The position numbers and the translations under genes are program-made. Positions 36,765 to 44,236 of a stretch of 64,000 nt of DNA are shown here, piece after piece. The stretch covers positions 186,001 to 250,000 of the forward strand of contig NZ_JAWDIR010000045.1 in NCBI RefSeq assembly GCF_046156265.1, written 5' to 3'. The stretch's first letter is position 1; each line of letters opens with the position of its first letter. This DNA comes from CAMDHY01 sp046156265 (GTDB taxonomy: Bacteria > Pseudomonadota > Alphaproteobacteria > Rhizobiales > Segnochrobactraceae). The notes below the pieces were generated by a model that ran no database searches, was not told the origin of the DNA, and saw nothing but the letters and a program-made list of their open reading frames with translations.

Positions 36765-37252
36765 TGCACGTCGCCCACGGGCCGGCCTGGGCTGTCGCAC
36801 TGGAGCAGTCGGGCCTCGGCGAACTGATGCGGTCGTCGGGGCTCCTCTATCCGCTCGCCAACGTGCTGCACGTCATGGCGATCTGCGCGGTCGTGGCGCC
36901 GATCGTGCTCGCCGACCTGCGCCTCCTCGGGTTCGGGCGGCGTTTCCCGCTGCGCCCGACGGTGGTGATGATGTCGGCGATCGCCGCCGGCGGCCTCCTC
37001 GTCGCGATTGCAACCGGCATCCCGCTGTTCGCCGCCGACGCCGGGCCGCTCGCCACCAACCCGGTGATGGTGGCGAAGCTCGCGCTTCTGGCCGTCGGCA
37101 TCGCCAACGCGGTGCTGTTTCGCGTGCTGTGGACGCGCCACCTCGACGACTGGGACATCCTGGCGCCCCGCCTCGGCCGCGCGCAGGCGGCGCTGTCGGC
37201 GGGCGTCTGGCTCTGCGTGCCGGTGGCTGGCCGCCTCATCGCCTATCTGTGA
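36764..37252 (+). CDS. Small membrane protein, DUF6644-like
   Basis: This 162-residue protein has four hydrophobic segments (LANVLHVMAICAVVAPIVLA, MMSAIAAGGLLVAIATGIPL, KLALLAVGIANAVLFRVLW, and a C-terminal ALSAGVWLCVPVAGRLI). The N-terminal pattern SSGLLYPLANVLHVMAICAV followed by ADLRLLGFGRRFPL matches the DUF6644 type of 4-TM proteins that appear beside DUF6152 proteins. A conserved His in helix 1 suggests possible cofactor or metal binding; this is inference. It starts in the DUF6152 stop codon, so coupling is tight. Confidence 0.72.
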   Translation: MHVAHGPAWAVALEQSGLGELMRSSGLLYPLANVLHVMAICAVVAPIVLADLRLLGFGRRFPLRPTVVMMSAIAAGGLLVAIATGIPLFAADAGPLATNPVMVAKLALLAVGIANAVLFRVLWTRHLDDWDILAPRLGRAQAALSAGVWLCVPVAGRLIAYL

Positions 37253-37273
37253 CGAGGCGGGGGCCCCGGGCCG

Positions 37274-37705
37274 TCACACCATCTGGATGTAGCTGCGCAT
37301 CATCTCCGCCTCCTGCTCGGCGGAGGCGATGCGCTGCTTGACGACGTCGCCGATCGAGACGACGCCGACGAGCCGTCCCCCCTCGACCACGGGCAGGTGG
37401 CGGAAGCGGCCCTCGGTCATCCATGCCATCACATCGGCGATGGTGTCGGAGGGACCGCAGGTCTTCACCGCCCGGGTCATGTAGTCGGCGGTCGGCCGGT
37501 CGAGGGCGATGCTGCCATCCCGCGCCATCGCCTTGACGATGTCGCGCTCCGACAGGATGCCGGCGATGCCCCCCGCGCCATCTGTGACGACGACGGCGCC
37601 GATACGGTGCGATGCGAGCAGGCCGCAGACGCCCTTCAGCGTCTCGCTCGCCTCCGCGGTGATGATTGAATGGCTTTTCTGGCCGAGGATCGCGGCTACC
37701 GTCAC
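37274..37705 (-). CDS. Two-CBS-domain protein
   Basis: This 143-residue protein has two CBS domains: GVCGLLASHRIGAVVVTDGA with AGILSERDIVKAMA, then TIADVMAWMTEGRFRHLPVV with LVGVVSIGDVVKQRI. Stand-alone CBS pairs bind adenine nucleotides and regulate partner enzymes or transporters. The GTG at 37705 follows GGAGG at 8 nt; the upstream reading is non-homologous. It is encoded on the minus strand downstream of the rhomboid gene, 102 bp away; the partner is unknown. Confidence 0.9.
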   Translation of the reverse strand: MTVAAILGQKSHSIITAEASETLKGVCGLLASHRIGAVVVTDGAGGIAGILSERDIVKAMARDGSIALDRPTADYMTRAVKTCGPSDTIADVMAWMTEGRFRHLPVVEGGRLVGVVSIGDVVKQRIASAEQEAEMMRSYIQMV

Positions 37706-37807
37706 GGATCGTTCCTCCCTGTCGCCCGCGCCGTCCGCGCTGGAGCGCAGCGGCGCCGTTGCCGGGGATGATGCCACGTTTTGCCGCACCGGCAACACTG
37801 CCGCTCT

Positions 37808-38557
37808 TCAGGCGACGCGGCGAACGCGGAACGGATCGAACAGCGGGAACAGCAGCACGCCGGCGATGAGTCCGCCGATATGGGCCTGCCAGGCGACGTC
37901 GCCGCCGTCGCCCCCGGCGAAGGGCAGGGAGGCGATGCCGAAGATCACGTTGACGGCGAGCCAGAGGCCGAGGAAGGCGAGCACCGTCGGGTCCCGCCAC
38001 ATCTCCGACAGCGTCGCCGCCGGCTGGGTGAACGCGGCCTCGCCGCGGCCGCGCTGGTGACGCGACAGCGGGCCGCCCGGCTGGAAGGCGAAGCGCGCTG
38101 CCGCCGCCATCTGGCCGGAGATTGCGGCCGAGGCGCCGATCACCGGGATCGGGCTCCCGGAATGGGTGAGGAGATGAACGAGCGCCCCTGCGGCGGCACA
38201 GGCCGCCGAAAAGGCGAGGAAGCGCAGGAAGCCGAAGCGCCGCGCCACGGCGCTGCCGAAGGCGAGCATCCAGACACTGTTGACGATGAGATGCAGCCAG
38301 CCGCCGTGCAGGCCAGCATAGCTGACGAAGGTCCACACATCCGCCGCGAGCCCGCCGGGAAAGACGAAGCCCTGCAGCAGGTCGGCGCTGTAGCGGATCG
38401 GGTAGAAGGCGAACAGGAGCAGGACCTCCTGGTCCTGCTCGATGTCGAGCACCATGGTGCGCACGACATGGATGAGCACGAAGACCGCAGCCAGCCCGGT
38501 GATCGCCCCCGGCACGTTCAGAATCGGCTCGCGGGCCGGTCGCCAGGTTTCGTTCAT
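37808..38557 (-). CDS. Rhomboid family intramembrane serine protease
   Basis: This 249-residue membrane protein has six or more hydrophobic segments, the WLHLIVNSVWMLAFGSAVAR loop with the conserved HxxxN, the catalytic IGASAAISGQMAAAARF (GxSx serine) and a later HIGGLIAGVLLFPL containing the catalytic His. It fits bacterial rhomboids that cleave single-pass membrane proteins within the bilayer. Start at the ATG at 38557; the longer reading adds only Arg/Gly-rich sequence. Targets are unknown. Confidence 0.92.
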   Translation of the reverse strand: MNETWRPAREPILNVPGAITGLAAVFVLIHVVRTMVLDIEQDQEVLLLFAFYPIRYSADLLQGFVFPGGLAADVWTFVSYAGLHGGWLHLIVNSVWMLAFGSAVARRFGFLRFLAFSAACAAAGALVHLLTHSGSPIPVIGASAAISGQMAAAARFAFQPGGPLSRHQRGRGEAAFTQPAATLSEMWRDPTVLAFLGLWLAVNVIFGIASLPFAGGDGGDVAWQAHIGGLIAGVLLFPLFDPFRVRRVA

Positions 38558-38782
38558 CTGCTCCGGTCCGCCCCCTCGATGCCGTGGTGATAGGGCGCCG
38601 CGGCCCGCCCGGCAACCCCACCGCCCGCGACGGTGACTCTTCGTCAAGCTTAATCGTTTCTGTCTTCGTCGTTTGCTAGGGCGACCAGTTCCCTAATTTG
38701 TCCGATCAATTTTCTCTATTTCGCTTAGCCGCCGGGCAAGGCGCATCGCTCATGATGTTCTTCGTCGACGGGGAACGAAAAC
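38558..38782. promoter_or_regulatory. AT-rich divergent promoter region, rhomboid / BTLCP gene
   Basis: This 225-bp spacer contains the most AT-rich stretch in this part of the window (about 38640-38735, with CAATTTTCTCTATTTCGCTT). It separates the divergent rhomboid and transglutaminase-like genes and should hold both promoters. A TTGTCC box at 38698-38703 is a possible -35 for the plus-strand gene; no firm -10 was chosen. Confidence 0.4.
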
Positions 38783-39412
38783 ATGACGACACGCCGCCTC
38801 ATGACGACCCTCCTGCAAGCCGCCGGCATCGCCGCCACGGCCGCCCTCGCGGCCGCCGCCGTCGTTGCCAACGCCGGCGAAGCGGATCGGTTCATGCCGA
38901 CGGCCGGACCGGCGACGGCGCCGGCGGGTTTCGTCGAGTTCTGCCGCGAAGAACCGGCCGAGTGCGACGACCGCACGGACCGCGGACTGCTGGTGAAGCT
39001 CGACGACGCCCGCTGGCTCGACCTCATTGTCGTCAACCGCTCCGTCAACCAGCGCATCCGCCCGGCGACGGACCGGGAGATGCACGGCGTCGAGGAACGC
39101 TGGTCGCTGCCGACCGACCGCGGCGACTGCGAGGATTATGTTTTGCTGAAGCGCCACGAGCTGAAGCGGCGCGGCTGGCCGGCCTCGGCGCTGCTCGTCA
39201 CCGTCGTGCGCGACGAAGAGGGCGAGGGCCACGCCGTGCTGACGGTGCGGACCGACCGGGGCGAGTTGGTGCTCGACAACAAGGTCGACGTCATCCGTCC
39301 CTGGTACGAGACGAACTACACCTACGTGAAGCGCCAGGCCACCGTCGACGCCGGCCGCTGGCTACGCATCGACGACCGCGCCGACCTGCCGGTCTCGAGC
39401 ATCCGGCGCTGA
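38783..39412 (+). CDS. Transglutaminase-like cysteine proteinase (BTLCP)
   Basis: This 209-residue secreted protein has an N-terminal signal (hydrophobic GIAATAALAAAAVVANAG) and the BTLCP catalytic motifs: TDRGDCEDYVLLKRHEL (Cys116), EGHAVLTVRTDRGELVL (His150) and LDNKVD (Asp165). The early FCREEPAECD region has two conserved Cys. The family is periplasmic; in other proteobacteria such proteins (LapG type) cleave adhesins under c-di-GMP control, but no LapD partner is adjacent, so that specific role is unproven. The ATG at 38783 is the only good start. Confidence 0.9.
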   Translation: MTTRRLMTTLLQAAGIAATAALAAAAVVANAGEADRFMPTAGPATAPAGFVEFCREEPAECDDRTDRGLLVKLDDARWLDLIVVNRSVNQRIRPATDREMHGVEERWSLPTDRGDCEDYVLLKRHELKRRGWPASALLVTVVRDEEGEGHAVLTVRTDRGELVLDNKVDVIRPWYETNYTYVKRQATVDAGRWLRIDDRADLPVSSIRR

Positions 39413-39434
39413 CGGAGCGAACGAGCCCGCGGCC

Positions 39435-39962
39435 TCAGACCGGGCGAAGCCCGGCGGCGTAGCGGCGCCAGTTGGCAACATATCCGCGAGCGGAGGCCTC
39501 GAGCCCGGCGATGCCCTCGTCGGAAAGCTCCCGCACCACCTTCGCCGGTACGCCGACGGCCAGCGACCGCTCGGGGATATGCCGGCCCTCCGGCACCAGC
39601 GCCTTGGCGCCGACCAGCGAGTTGCGGCCGATGCGGGCGCCGTTGAGGACGACGGCACCCATGCCGACGAGCACGTTGTCCTCCAGCACGCAGCCGTGCA
39701 GGATCGCCTTGTGGCCGACCGTGCAGCCGGCACCGATCGTCATCGGGAAGCCCATGTCGGTGTGCAGCACGCAGCCGTCCTGCACGTTCGAGCCGGGGCC
39801 GATGTCGATCAGCTCGTTGTCGCCGCGCAGCACCGCACCCCACCAGACACTGGCGCCGGGCGCGATGCGCACGCGCCCGATCAGCACCGCGTCGGGCGCG
39901 ATCCACGCTTCACCCGCGGCGGGAAGCTCCGGATGGTGACCGTCGAGGGAGTAAAGGGGCAT
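39435..39962 (-). CDS. Gamma-class carbonic anhydrase family protein
   Basis: This 175-residue protein has a left-handed beta-helix of hexapeptide repeats, with metal-binding histidines in VQDGCVLHTD (His67) and TVGHKAILHGCVLEDN (His84, His89), and the RGDNELIDIGPGSNV loop. It matches the YrdA/Paay gamma carbonic anhydrase-like family; many members lack detectable activity, so the enzymatic role is inferred. It starts at the ATG at 39962, 26 bp downstream of the DUF3126 gene on the same strand, suggesting an operon. Confidence 0.9.
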   Translation of the reverse strand: MPLYSLDGHHPELPAAGEAWIAPDAVLIGRVRIAPGASVWWGAVLRGDNELIDIGPGSNVQDGCVLHTDMGFPMTIGAGCTVGHKAILHGCVLEDNVLVGMGAVVLNGARIGRNSLVGAKALVPEGRHIPERSLAVGVPAKVVRELSDEGIAGLEASARGYVANWRRYAAGLRPV

Positions 39963-39988
39963 GCGCGCGCTCCGGCGACCGGCTGCTG

Positions 39989-40246
39989 TCAGTCCTCGAG
40001 ATCCATCTCGAGGATGGCGATCTGCAGGTTCCAGGACAGTTCGCCGTCCTCGTCGTCGCGGAAGATGATGCCGACGAACTCGTCGCCGATGTAGAACTCC
40101 GCCGAATCGTCCTTCTTCGGCCGGGCGCGGACGGAGATCGACGGCAGTGAGAACTTCCGCTGCAGGTAGCTCTCGACCTTCTTCAGTTCGTCGCGTTTCA
40201 AGTCGTCCTCCGCGGTTCGGCCTCGTCTGGGGGTGCGGCGAGCCAT
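39989..40246 (-). CDS. DUF3126 family protein
   Basis: This 85-residue protein carries the DUF3126 core: ELKKVESYLQRKFSLPSI followed by RARPKKDDSAEFYIGDEFVG and DDEDGELSWNLQIAILEMD. The family is small, acidic, cytoplasmic and of unknown function, almost restricted to alphaproteobacteria. The ATG at 40246 follows GGAGGGG at 6 nt, and the upstream alternative at 40285 has no better signal. It is probably co-transcribed with the gamma carbonic anhydrase. Confidence 0.88.
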   Translation of the reverse strand: MARRTPRRGRTAEDDLKRDELKKVESYLQRKFSLPSISVRARPKKDDSAEFYIGDEFVGIIFRDDEDGELSWNLQIAILEMDLED

Positions 40247-40376
40247 AGCAGACCCCTCCGTCGCGGTCGACCGGGCACCCGCCAAGGCGCCGCGATGACA
40301 AGCGCGCCCGCGGCGCCTACATGCGTCGGGCCCGGTCGAATGCCGGGCCCGGTTCGCGAACCGCGGGAGAGGACGA

Positions 40377-41417
40377 ATGCTGCTGCTTCACATAGGTCGC
40401 GGGAAGGCGGGGTCTTCGACGATCCAGAACACCATCGACCTCAACCACGAAGCGCTGCTGGCGCAGGGCATCGCCGTCCCCTCGCGCGCCTCCGAGCACC
40501 GCGGCCACGCCGTCGACGTCTCCTTCGGCATGCAGCAGGCGGAGGGCCACGAAGACGCCCTGCCCGGCCTGCGCGCCCTGCTCGACGATGCTGCCAACCG
40601 TCACGTCTTCGTCAGCAGCGAGTACCTGTTCACCGCGACGAGGCCCGAGATCGATCGGCTCCGGCAGGCGATCGGCCCGCACGACGTCCGCATCGTCGCC
40701 TACCTGCGCGCCTATCCCGACTGGCTGCGCTCGCTCTACGCGCAGGGCATCAAGCGCGGGCGGCGGGCGAGCGACTTCGACGCCTTCTTCGAGACGGCTG
40801 CGAAACGGGCGCCGAGCCGCGCCCCGCTTTCGCGCTGGGCCGAGGCCTTCGGCTGGGAGCGGCTGCGCGTCCGCCACCTCGCCGGCCTCGACGGCGGCGG
40901 GCTCGTCGCCGACCTGGAGTCAGTCCTCGGCTGCCCGCTCGCCGCAGGCCCCGACCAGAACGCCTCGCCGCACTGGATCGAGACCGAGTTCCTGCGCGCC
41001 GTCCACGGCCATGCCGCGTCGACGGGCGACACCGCCCCGCCGCGCGCCGCGCTCGCCGCAGTGCTGACGGTCCTTCGCGAGGCGATCGACCTGCACGCGC
41101 CTGACGACGCAATGTACCTGACGCTCTCCCAGCACCGCGCGCTCGAGGACGCCTACCTCGCCGACGCCGCGTGGCTCGCCCAGCGCACTGATGCACCGCT
41201 GCCGCCGCCGTTGCCCGACCGCACCCGCGAGCGGCCGTTCCTGCCGGAGCTCGCGGCAACGCCCCAGGACGTGCGCGAGACGATCGCCCGCCGCCTGCGC
41301 CGCTCCCTGCGCCTGAAAGAACAGCCGGAGGTTCGGGCGCTGGTGCTGGCGACGATTGCAGAGCACTGGCCGCAGGCGAGAGACGTCGGCGACGACGCGG
41401 CCGCGCTGCCGTCCTGA
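40377..41417 (+). CDS. Sulfotransferase-like P-loop protein, unknown substrate
   Basis: This 346-residue protein starts with LLLHIGRGKAGSSTIQNTID, the P-loop of the sulfotransferase superfamily (HIGxxKxGS/TxxIQ), followed by VFVSSEYLFTA and DVRIVAYLRAYPDWLRSLYA, similar to the PAPS 3'-phosphate binding region. The middle KRGRRASDFDAFFETAAKRA and the C-terminal half are helical. It could transfer sulfate to a polysaccharide, lipid or small molecule, or act as a sulfotransferase-fold adaptor. No PAPS synthesis genes or glycosyltransferases are adjacent. The family match is moderate. Confidence 0.72.
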   Translation: MLLLHIGRGKAGSSTIQNTIDLNHEALLAQGIAVPSRASEHRGHAVDVSFGMQQAEGHEDALPGLRALLDDAANRHVFVSSEYLFTATRPEIDRLRQAIGPHDVRIVAYLRAYPDWLRSLYAQGIKRGRRASDFDAFFETAAKRAPSRAPLSRWAEAFGWERLRVRHLAGLDGGGLVADLESVLGCPLAAGPDQNASPHWIETEFLRAVHGHAASTGDTAPPRAALAAVLTVLREAIDLHAPDDAMYLTLSQHRALEDAYLADAAWLAQRTDAPLPPPLPDRTRERPFLPELAATPQDVRETIARRLRRSLRLKEQPEVRALVLATIAEHWPQARDVGDDAAALPS

Positions 41418-41473
41418 GCATCCCGCGGCGGCGGCGCCACCGCGGCCAGCAGTTTCTCGGCTAACGGCCGCGC

Positions 41474-42322
41474 TCAGGCGGCGCCGGTGCCGGCGTCCGC
41501 GCTGACGCTCGCGAGGATCTGGTCCATCGAGCGCGACGGCTCGGCGCAGGGCGCCTTGCCGACGACGCGGGCCGGCACGCCGGCGACCGTCGTGTTCGGC
41601 GGCACCTCGGCCAGCACCACGGAGCCGGCGGCGACGCGCGAGCAGCGGCCGATCTCGATGTTGCCGAGGATCTTTGCGCCGGCGCCGATGAGGACGCCGC
41701 GGCGGATCTTCGGATGGCGGTCGCCGAGTTCCTTGCCGGTGCCACCGAGCGTCACGTCCTGCAGGATCGAGACATCGTCCTCGATTACCGCCGTCGCGCC
41801 GACGACGAGGCCGGTGGCGTGGTCGAGGAAGATGCCCCGCCCCATCGACACCGCCGGGTTGATGTCCACCTGGAACACCTCCGAAGAGCGGCTCTGCAGG
41901 TAGAGCGCGAAGTCGCGGCGGCCGTTGTTCCACAGCCAGTGCGCCAGGCGGTGCGTCTGGATGGCGTGGAAGCCCTTGAAGAACAGCACCGGCTCGACGA
42001 GACGCTCGCAGGCCGGGTCGCGATCGACGACGGCGACGAGGTCGACGCGGAAGATGTCGCCGAGCTCGGGCTGGGCGGCGAGCGCGTCGTGGAAGGCGAG
42101 CCGGATCATCTCGGCCGGCACCGAGCGGTGGTGGAGCCGGTCGGTGATGCGGCGGACGACCGCCGCCTCGAGCGTCGGCTGGTCGAGAATGGTGGTGTGG
42201 AGGAAGCCGCCGAGCGCCGGCTCGGCGCGGACCATCGCCTCGGTCTCGGTGCGGACGCGGTCCCAGACGGGGTCGTGGATTGCGAGCACCGGCTCGCCCG
42301 AGCGGCGGGTATAGAGCGACAT
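41474..42322 (-). CDS. cysE: Serine O-acetyltransferase
   Basis: This 282-residue protein has the CysE N-terminal helical domain (VWDRVRTETEAMVRAEPALG) and a left-handed beta-helix with the conserved GFHAIQTHRLAHWLW, IFLDHATGLVVGATAVIED and GGTGKELGDRHPKIRRGVLI, plus a C-terminal tail ending in Gly/Ala residues. It acetylates serine with acetyl-CoA for cysteine synthesis. The ATG at 42322 follows GGGAG at 6 nt; a TTG six bases upstream is less likely. It is downstream of the toxin-antitoxin pair on the same strand, 105 bp away. Confidence 0.94.
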   Translation of the reverse strand: MSLYTRRSGEPVLAIHDPVWDRVRTETEAMVRAEPALGGFLHTTILDQPTLEAAVVRRITDRLHHRSVPAEMIRLAFHDALAAQPELGDIFRVDLVAVVDRDPACERLVEPVLFFKGFHAIQTHRLAHWLWNNGRRDFALYLQSRSSEVFQVDINPAVSMGRGIFLDHATGLVVGATAVIEDDVSILQDVTLGGTGKELGDRHPKIRRGVLIGAGAKILGNIEIGRCSRVAAGSVVLAEVPPNTTVAGVPARVVGKAPCAEPSRSMDQILASVSADAGTGAA

Positions 42323-42427
42323 CGGCAACTCCCGTCGGCCACTTCGTGCGGCCCTTCCCGCACAACATAGTGCGTCCGGGGCGGTTGGGCAAAAGGGACG
42401 TGGCGCCGGAGATCGGCTGTTGCGCCC

Positions 42428-42937
42428 TCAGCCGAGCCCGGGACCGCGGGCGAGCAGATCGAGGGGGGCAAAGCACCTGAGAGAATCGTCGGGATCGCGC
42501 TCGAAGCCGTGCCGTCGATAGAAGCCGACGGCCCGCTCATCGATCGCATCCACGATCATCAGGTGAGCGGCAATCTCCGATTCCAGGGAGCGGGCAACGG
42601 CGTTGGCGAGCAGCACGGACCCGAGCCCGCGCTGCTGAAAACCGGAATCGACCGCCAGTCTGCCGAGACGCACCGCCGGCACGGTCGGATAGCGCGGCAG
42701 CTTGCGGCGCCGAGATTCCGGCAGGTCGGCGAGGTGCACGTGGCAGGCCGACAGCTTGTAGTACCCGGCGACCCGGCCGGACGCGACCTCGACCAGAACG
42801 AAGCCGCTCGCGATGCGTCGTCGGACGTCCTGCCCCAGTTGCTCCCGAAAGTAGCGATCGAGTTCCTCGACACCGCAGGCAAAGCCCTTCCTGTCCCGGC
42901 CACCCAGTGGCTCGAACCGGAACGGCGCCTCAGTCAC
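42428..42937 (-). CDS. GNAT acetyltransferase toxin of a type II TA pair
   Basis: This 169-residue GNAT protein starts at a GTG whose TGA overlaps the antitoxin stop (GTGA). It has FACGVEELDRYFREQLGQDV and VPAVRLGRLAVDSGFQQRGL followed by GSVLLANAVARSL (acetyl-CoA pyrophosphate-binding loop), and a C-terminal VGFYRRHGFERDPD. This matches TacT/AtaT/ItaT-type toxins that acetylate aminoacyl-tRNA to stop translation. Pairing with a DUF1778 ribbon-helix-helix gene supports this over a metabolic acetyltransferase. The target amino acid-tRNA cannot be read from the sequence. Confidence 0.9.
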   Translation of the reverse strand: MTEAPFRFEPLGGRDRKGFACGVEELDRYFREQLGQDVRRRIASGFVLVEVASGRVAGYYKLSACHVHLADLPESRRRKLPRYPTVPAVRLGRLAVDSGFQQRGLGSVLLANAVARSLESEIAAHLMIVDAIDERAVGFYRRHGFERDPDDSLRCFAPLDLLARGPGLG

Positions 42938-43215
42938 AGCGGCCCGACGAGGCGCTCGTGGCGTTCCCTTGTCCGGCGCATCGCGTCCGCTACCGGCGGT
43001 GGATTGTTCAGCATCTCCGCGAAGCGCTCGGAGGCTTCGCGGGAAAGCCTGATCACCTCGTTCCGCTCGATCGTCTGCAGCGCCGCCTCGCGAGCCGCCG
43101 CCACGACGAAGTCCGTCACCGTGCGTCCTTCGATCTCGGCCGCCCGCTTCAGCAGGCTGTGGGTGTCGGACGTGATACGCGCCTCCAGGCGCGACTGCTT
43201 GGTCGCCTGTTCCAT
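42934..43215 (-). CDS. DUF1778 ribbon-helix-helix antitoxin
   Basis: This 93-residue protein begins MEQATKQSRLEARITSDTHS, then LLKRAAEIEGRTVTDFVVAA, the ribbon-helix-helix fold of DUF1778 (TacA/AtaR) antitoxins. The C-terminal part (ASERFAEMLNNPPPVADAMR) is the toxin-binding tail. It should neutralise the GNAT toxin encoded just downstream and, as a complex, repress its own promoter. AAGGAG lies 8 nt upstream of the ATG. A 17-bp palindrome at 43239-43255 is a candidate operator. Confidence 0.92.
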   Translation of the reverse strand: MEQATKQSRLEARITSDTHSLLKRAAEIEGRTVTDFVVAAAREAALQTIERNEVIRLSREASERFAEMLNNPPPVADAMRRTRERHERLVGPL

Positions 43216-43238
43216 CGGAACGCTCCTTCGGCCCACGA

Positions 43239-43255
43239 TACGGCAATCGGCCGTA
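43239..43255. promoter_or_regulatory. Palindromic operator of the DUF1778/GNAT toxin-antitoxin operon
   Basis: TACGGC-AATCG-GCCGTA is a perfect inverted repeat (6-5-6) starting 24 bp upstream of the antitoxin ATG. It overlaps a plausible -10 region read on the minus strand (TTGCCGTATCGT). Ribbon-helix-helix antitoxins bind such short palindromes for conditional autoregulation. The site also lies upstream of the divergent xth gene. Confidence 0.6.
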
Positions 43256-43386
43256 CGGAGGCAACTGCGTTTGGCGCAGCCGCCTCGGCGCCTTCCCACG
43301 CTGCTTGGTGCCTGCCCCGTTGCCCGCCATCGTCGCTTGCGCCATCGTCCGCGCCCCGCCGCCGCTGCACGAAAGCCTCCGCCCGC

Positions 43387-44196
43387 ATGGCCGACCGCCT
43401 GAAGATCGCCACCTGGAACGTCAACTCGATCCGCTCGCGGATGGACCACGTCGGCCGCTTCGTCGACGAGAACGCCCCCGACGTGCTCTGCCTGCAGGAG
43501 ACGCGCTGCCCGGACGGCAGCTTTCCGTCCTCGCCGCTGCGCAAGCTCGGCTACGAGCACATCGTCCTCAACGCCAAGTCCGGCCACCACGGCGTCGCGA
43601 TCCTGTCGAAGCGGCCGCTCTCCGACGTCGTCATCGAGCGCACAGCCGACATCGACGAGCCCCGCCACATCGCCGCCACCGTCCAATTCGCCGGCGCGCC
43701 GCTGTGGCTGCACAATCTCTACGTTCCGGCCGGTGGCGACGAGCCGGATGCCGCGATCAACCCGCGCTTCGCCGCCAAGATCGCCTTCCTCGATGCGCTG
43801 ACGGCTTGGAGCGCCGTCGTCGGCCGCGCCGGCCGCGGCGTTCTCGTCGGCGACCTCAACGTTGCGCCGCTGCCCGACGACGTCTGGTCGCACAAGCAGC
43901 TCCTGTCCGTCGTCAGCCACACGCCCGGCGAGACGGAGCGGCTCGAGGCGGTGCGGACCGCCGGCGGCTGGGTCGATGCGGTGCGCAAGGTGCGGCCGAT
44001 GCCGGAGAAGGTCTTCACGTGGTGGAGCTACCGCGCCAAGGACTGGAAGGCGGCGAATCGCGGCCGCCGCCTCGACCATCTGTGGGTGACCGCCGATCTC
44101 GACGGCTCGCTCGCCACCGTCGAGGTTCGGCCCGAGACGCGCGACTGGGAGCGGCCGTCGGACCACGTGCCGATCGTGGCGACGCTGACGGCCTGA
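43387..44196 (+). CDS. xth: Exodeoxyribonuclease III
   Basis: This 269-residue protein starts with LKIATWNVNSIRSRMDHVGR, has LCLQETRCPDGSFP (active-site Glu), KSGHHGVAILSKRPL, VGDLNVAPLPDDVW (Asp/Asn pair), a RLDHLWVTADL segment and the C-terminal SDHVPIVATL (catalytic Asp-His). It is the AP-endonuclease/3' exonuclease of base-excision repair. The ATG at 43387 gives the standard N terminus. It is divergent from the toxin-antitoxin pair (171 bp). Confidence 0.94.
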   Translation: MADRLKIATWNVNSIRSRMDHVGRFVDENAPDVLCLQETRCPDGSFPSSPLRKLGYEHIVLNAKSGHHGVAILSKRPLSDVVIERTADIDEPRHIAATVQFAGAPLWLHNLYVPAGGDEPDAAINPRFAAKIAFLDALTAWSAVVGRAGRGVLVGDLNVAPLPDDVWSHKQLLSVVSHTPGETERLEAVRTAGGWVDAVRKVRPMPEKVFTWWSYRAKDWKAANRGRRLDHLWVTADLDGSLATVEVRPETRDWERPSDHVPIVATLTA

Positions 44197-44236
44197 GGGC
44201 GGCCGCGGGGGAAGCCGAACAGGGGGAAGGCCGGTC

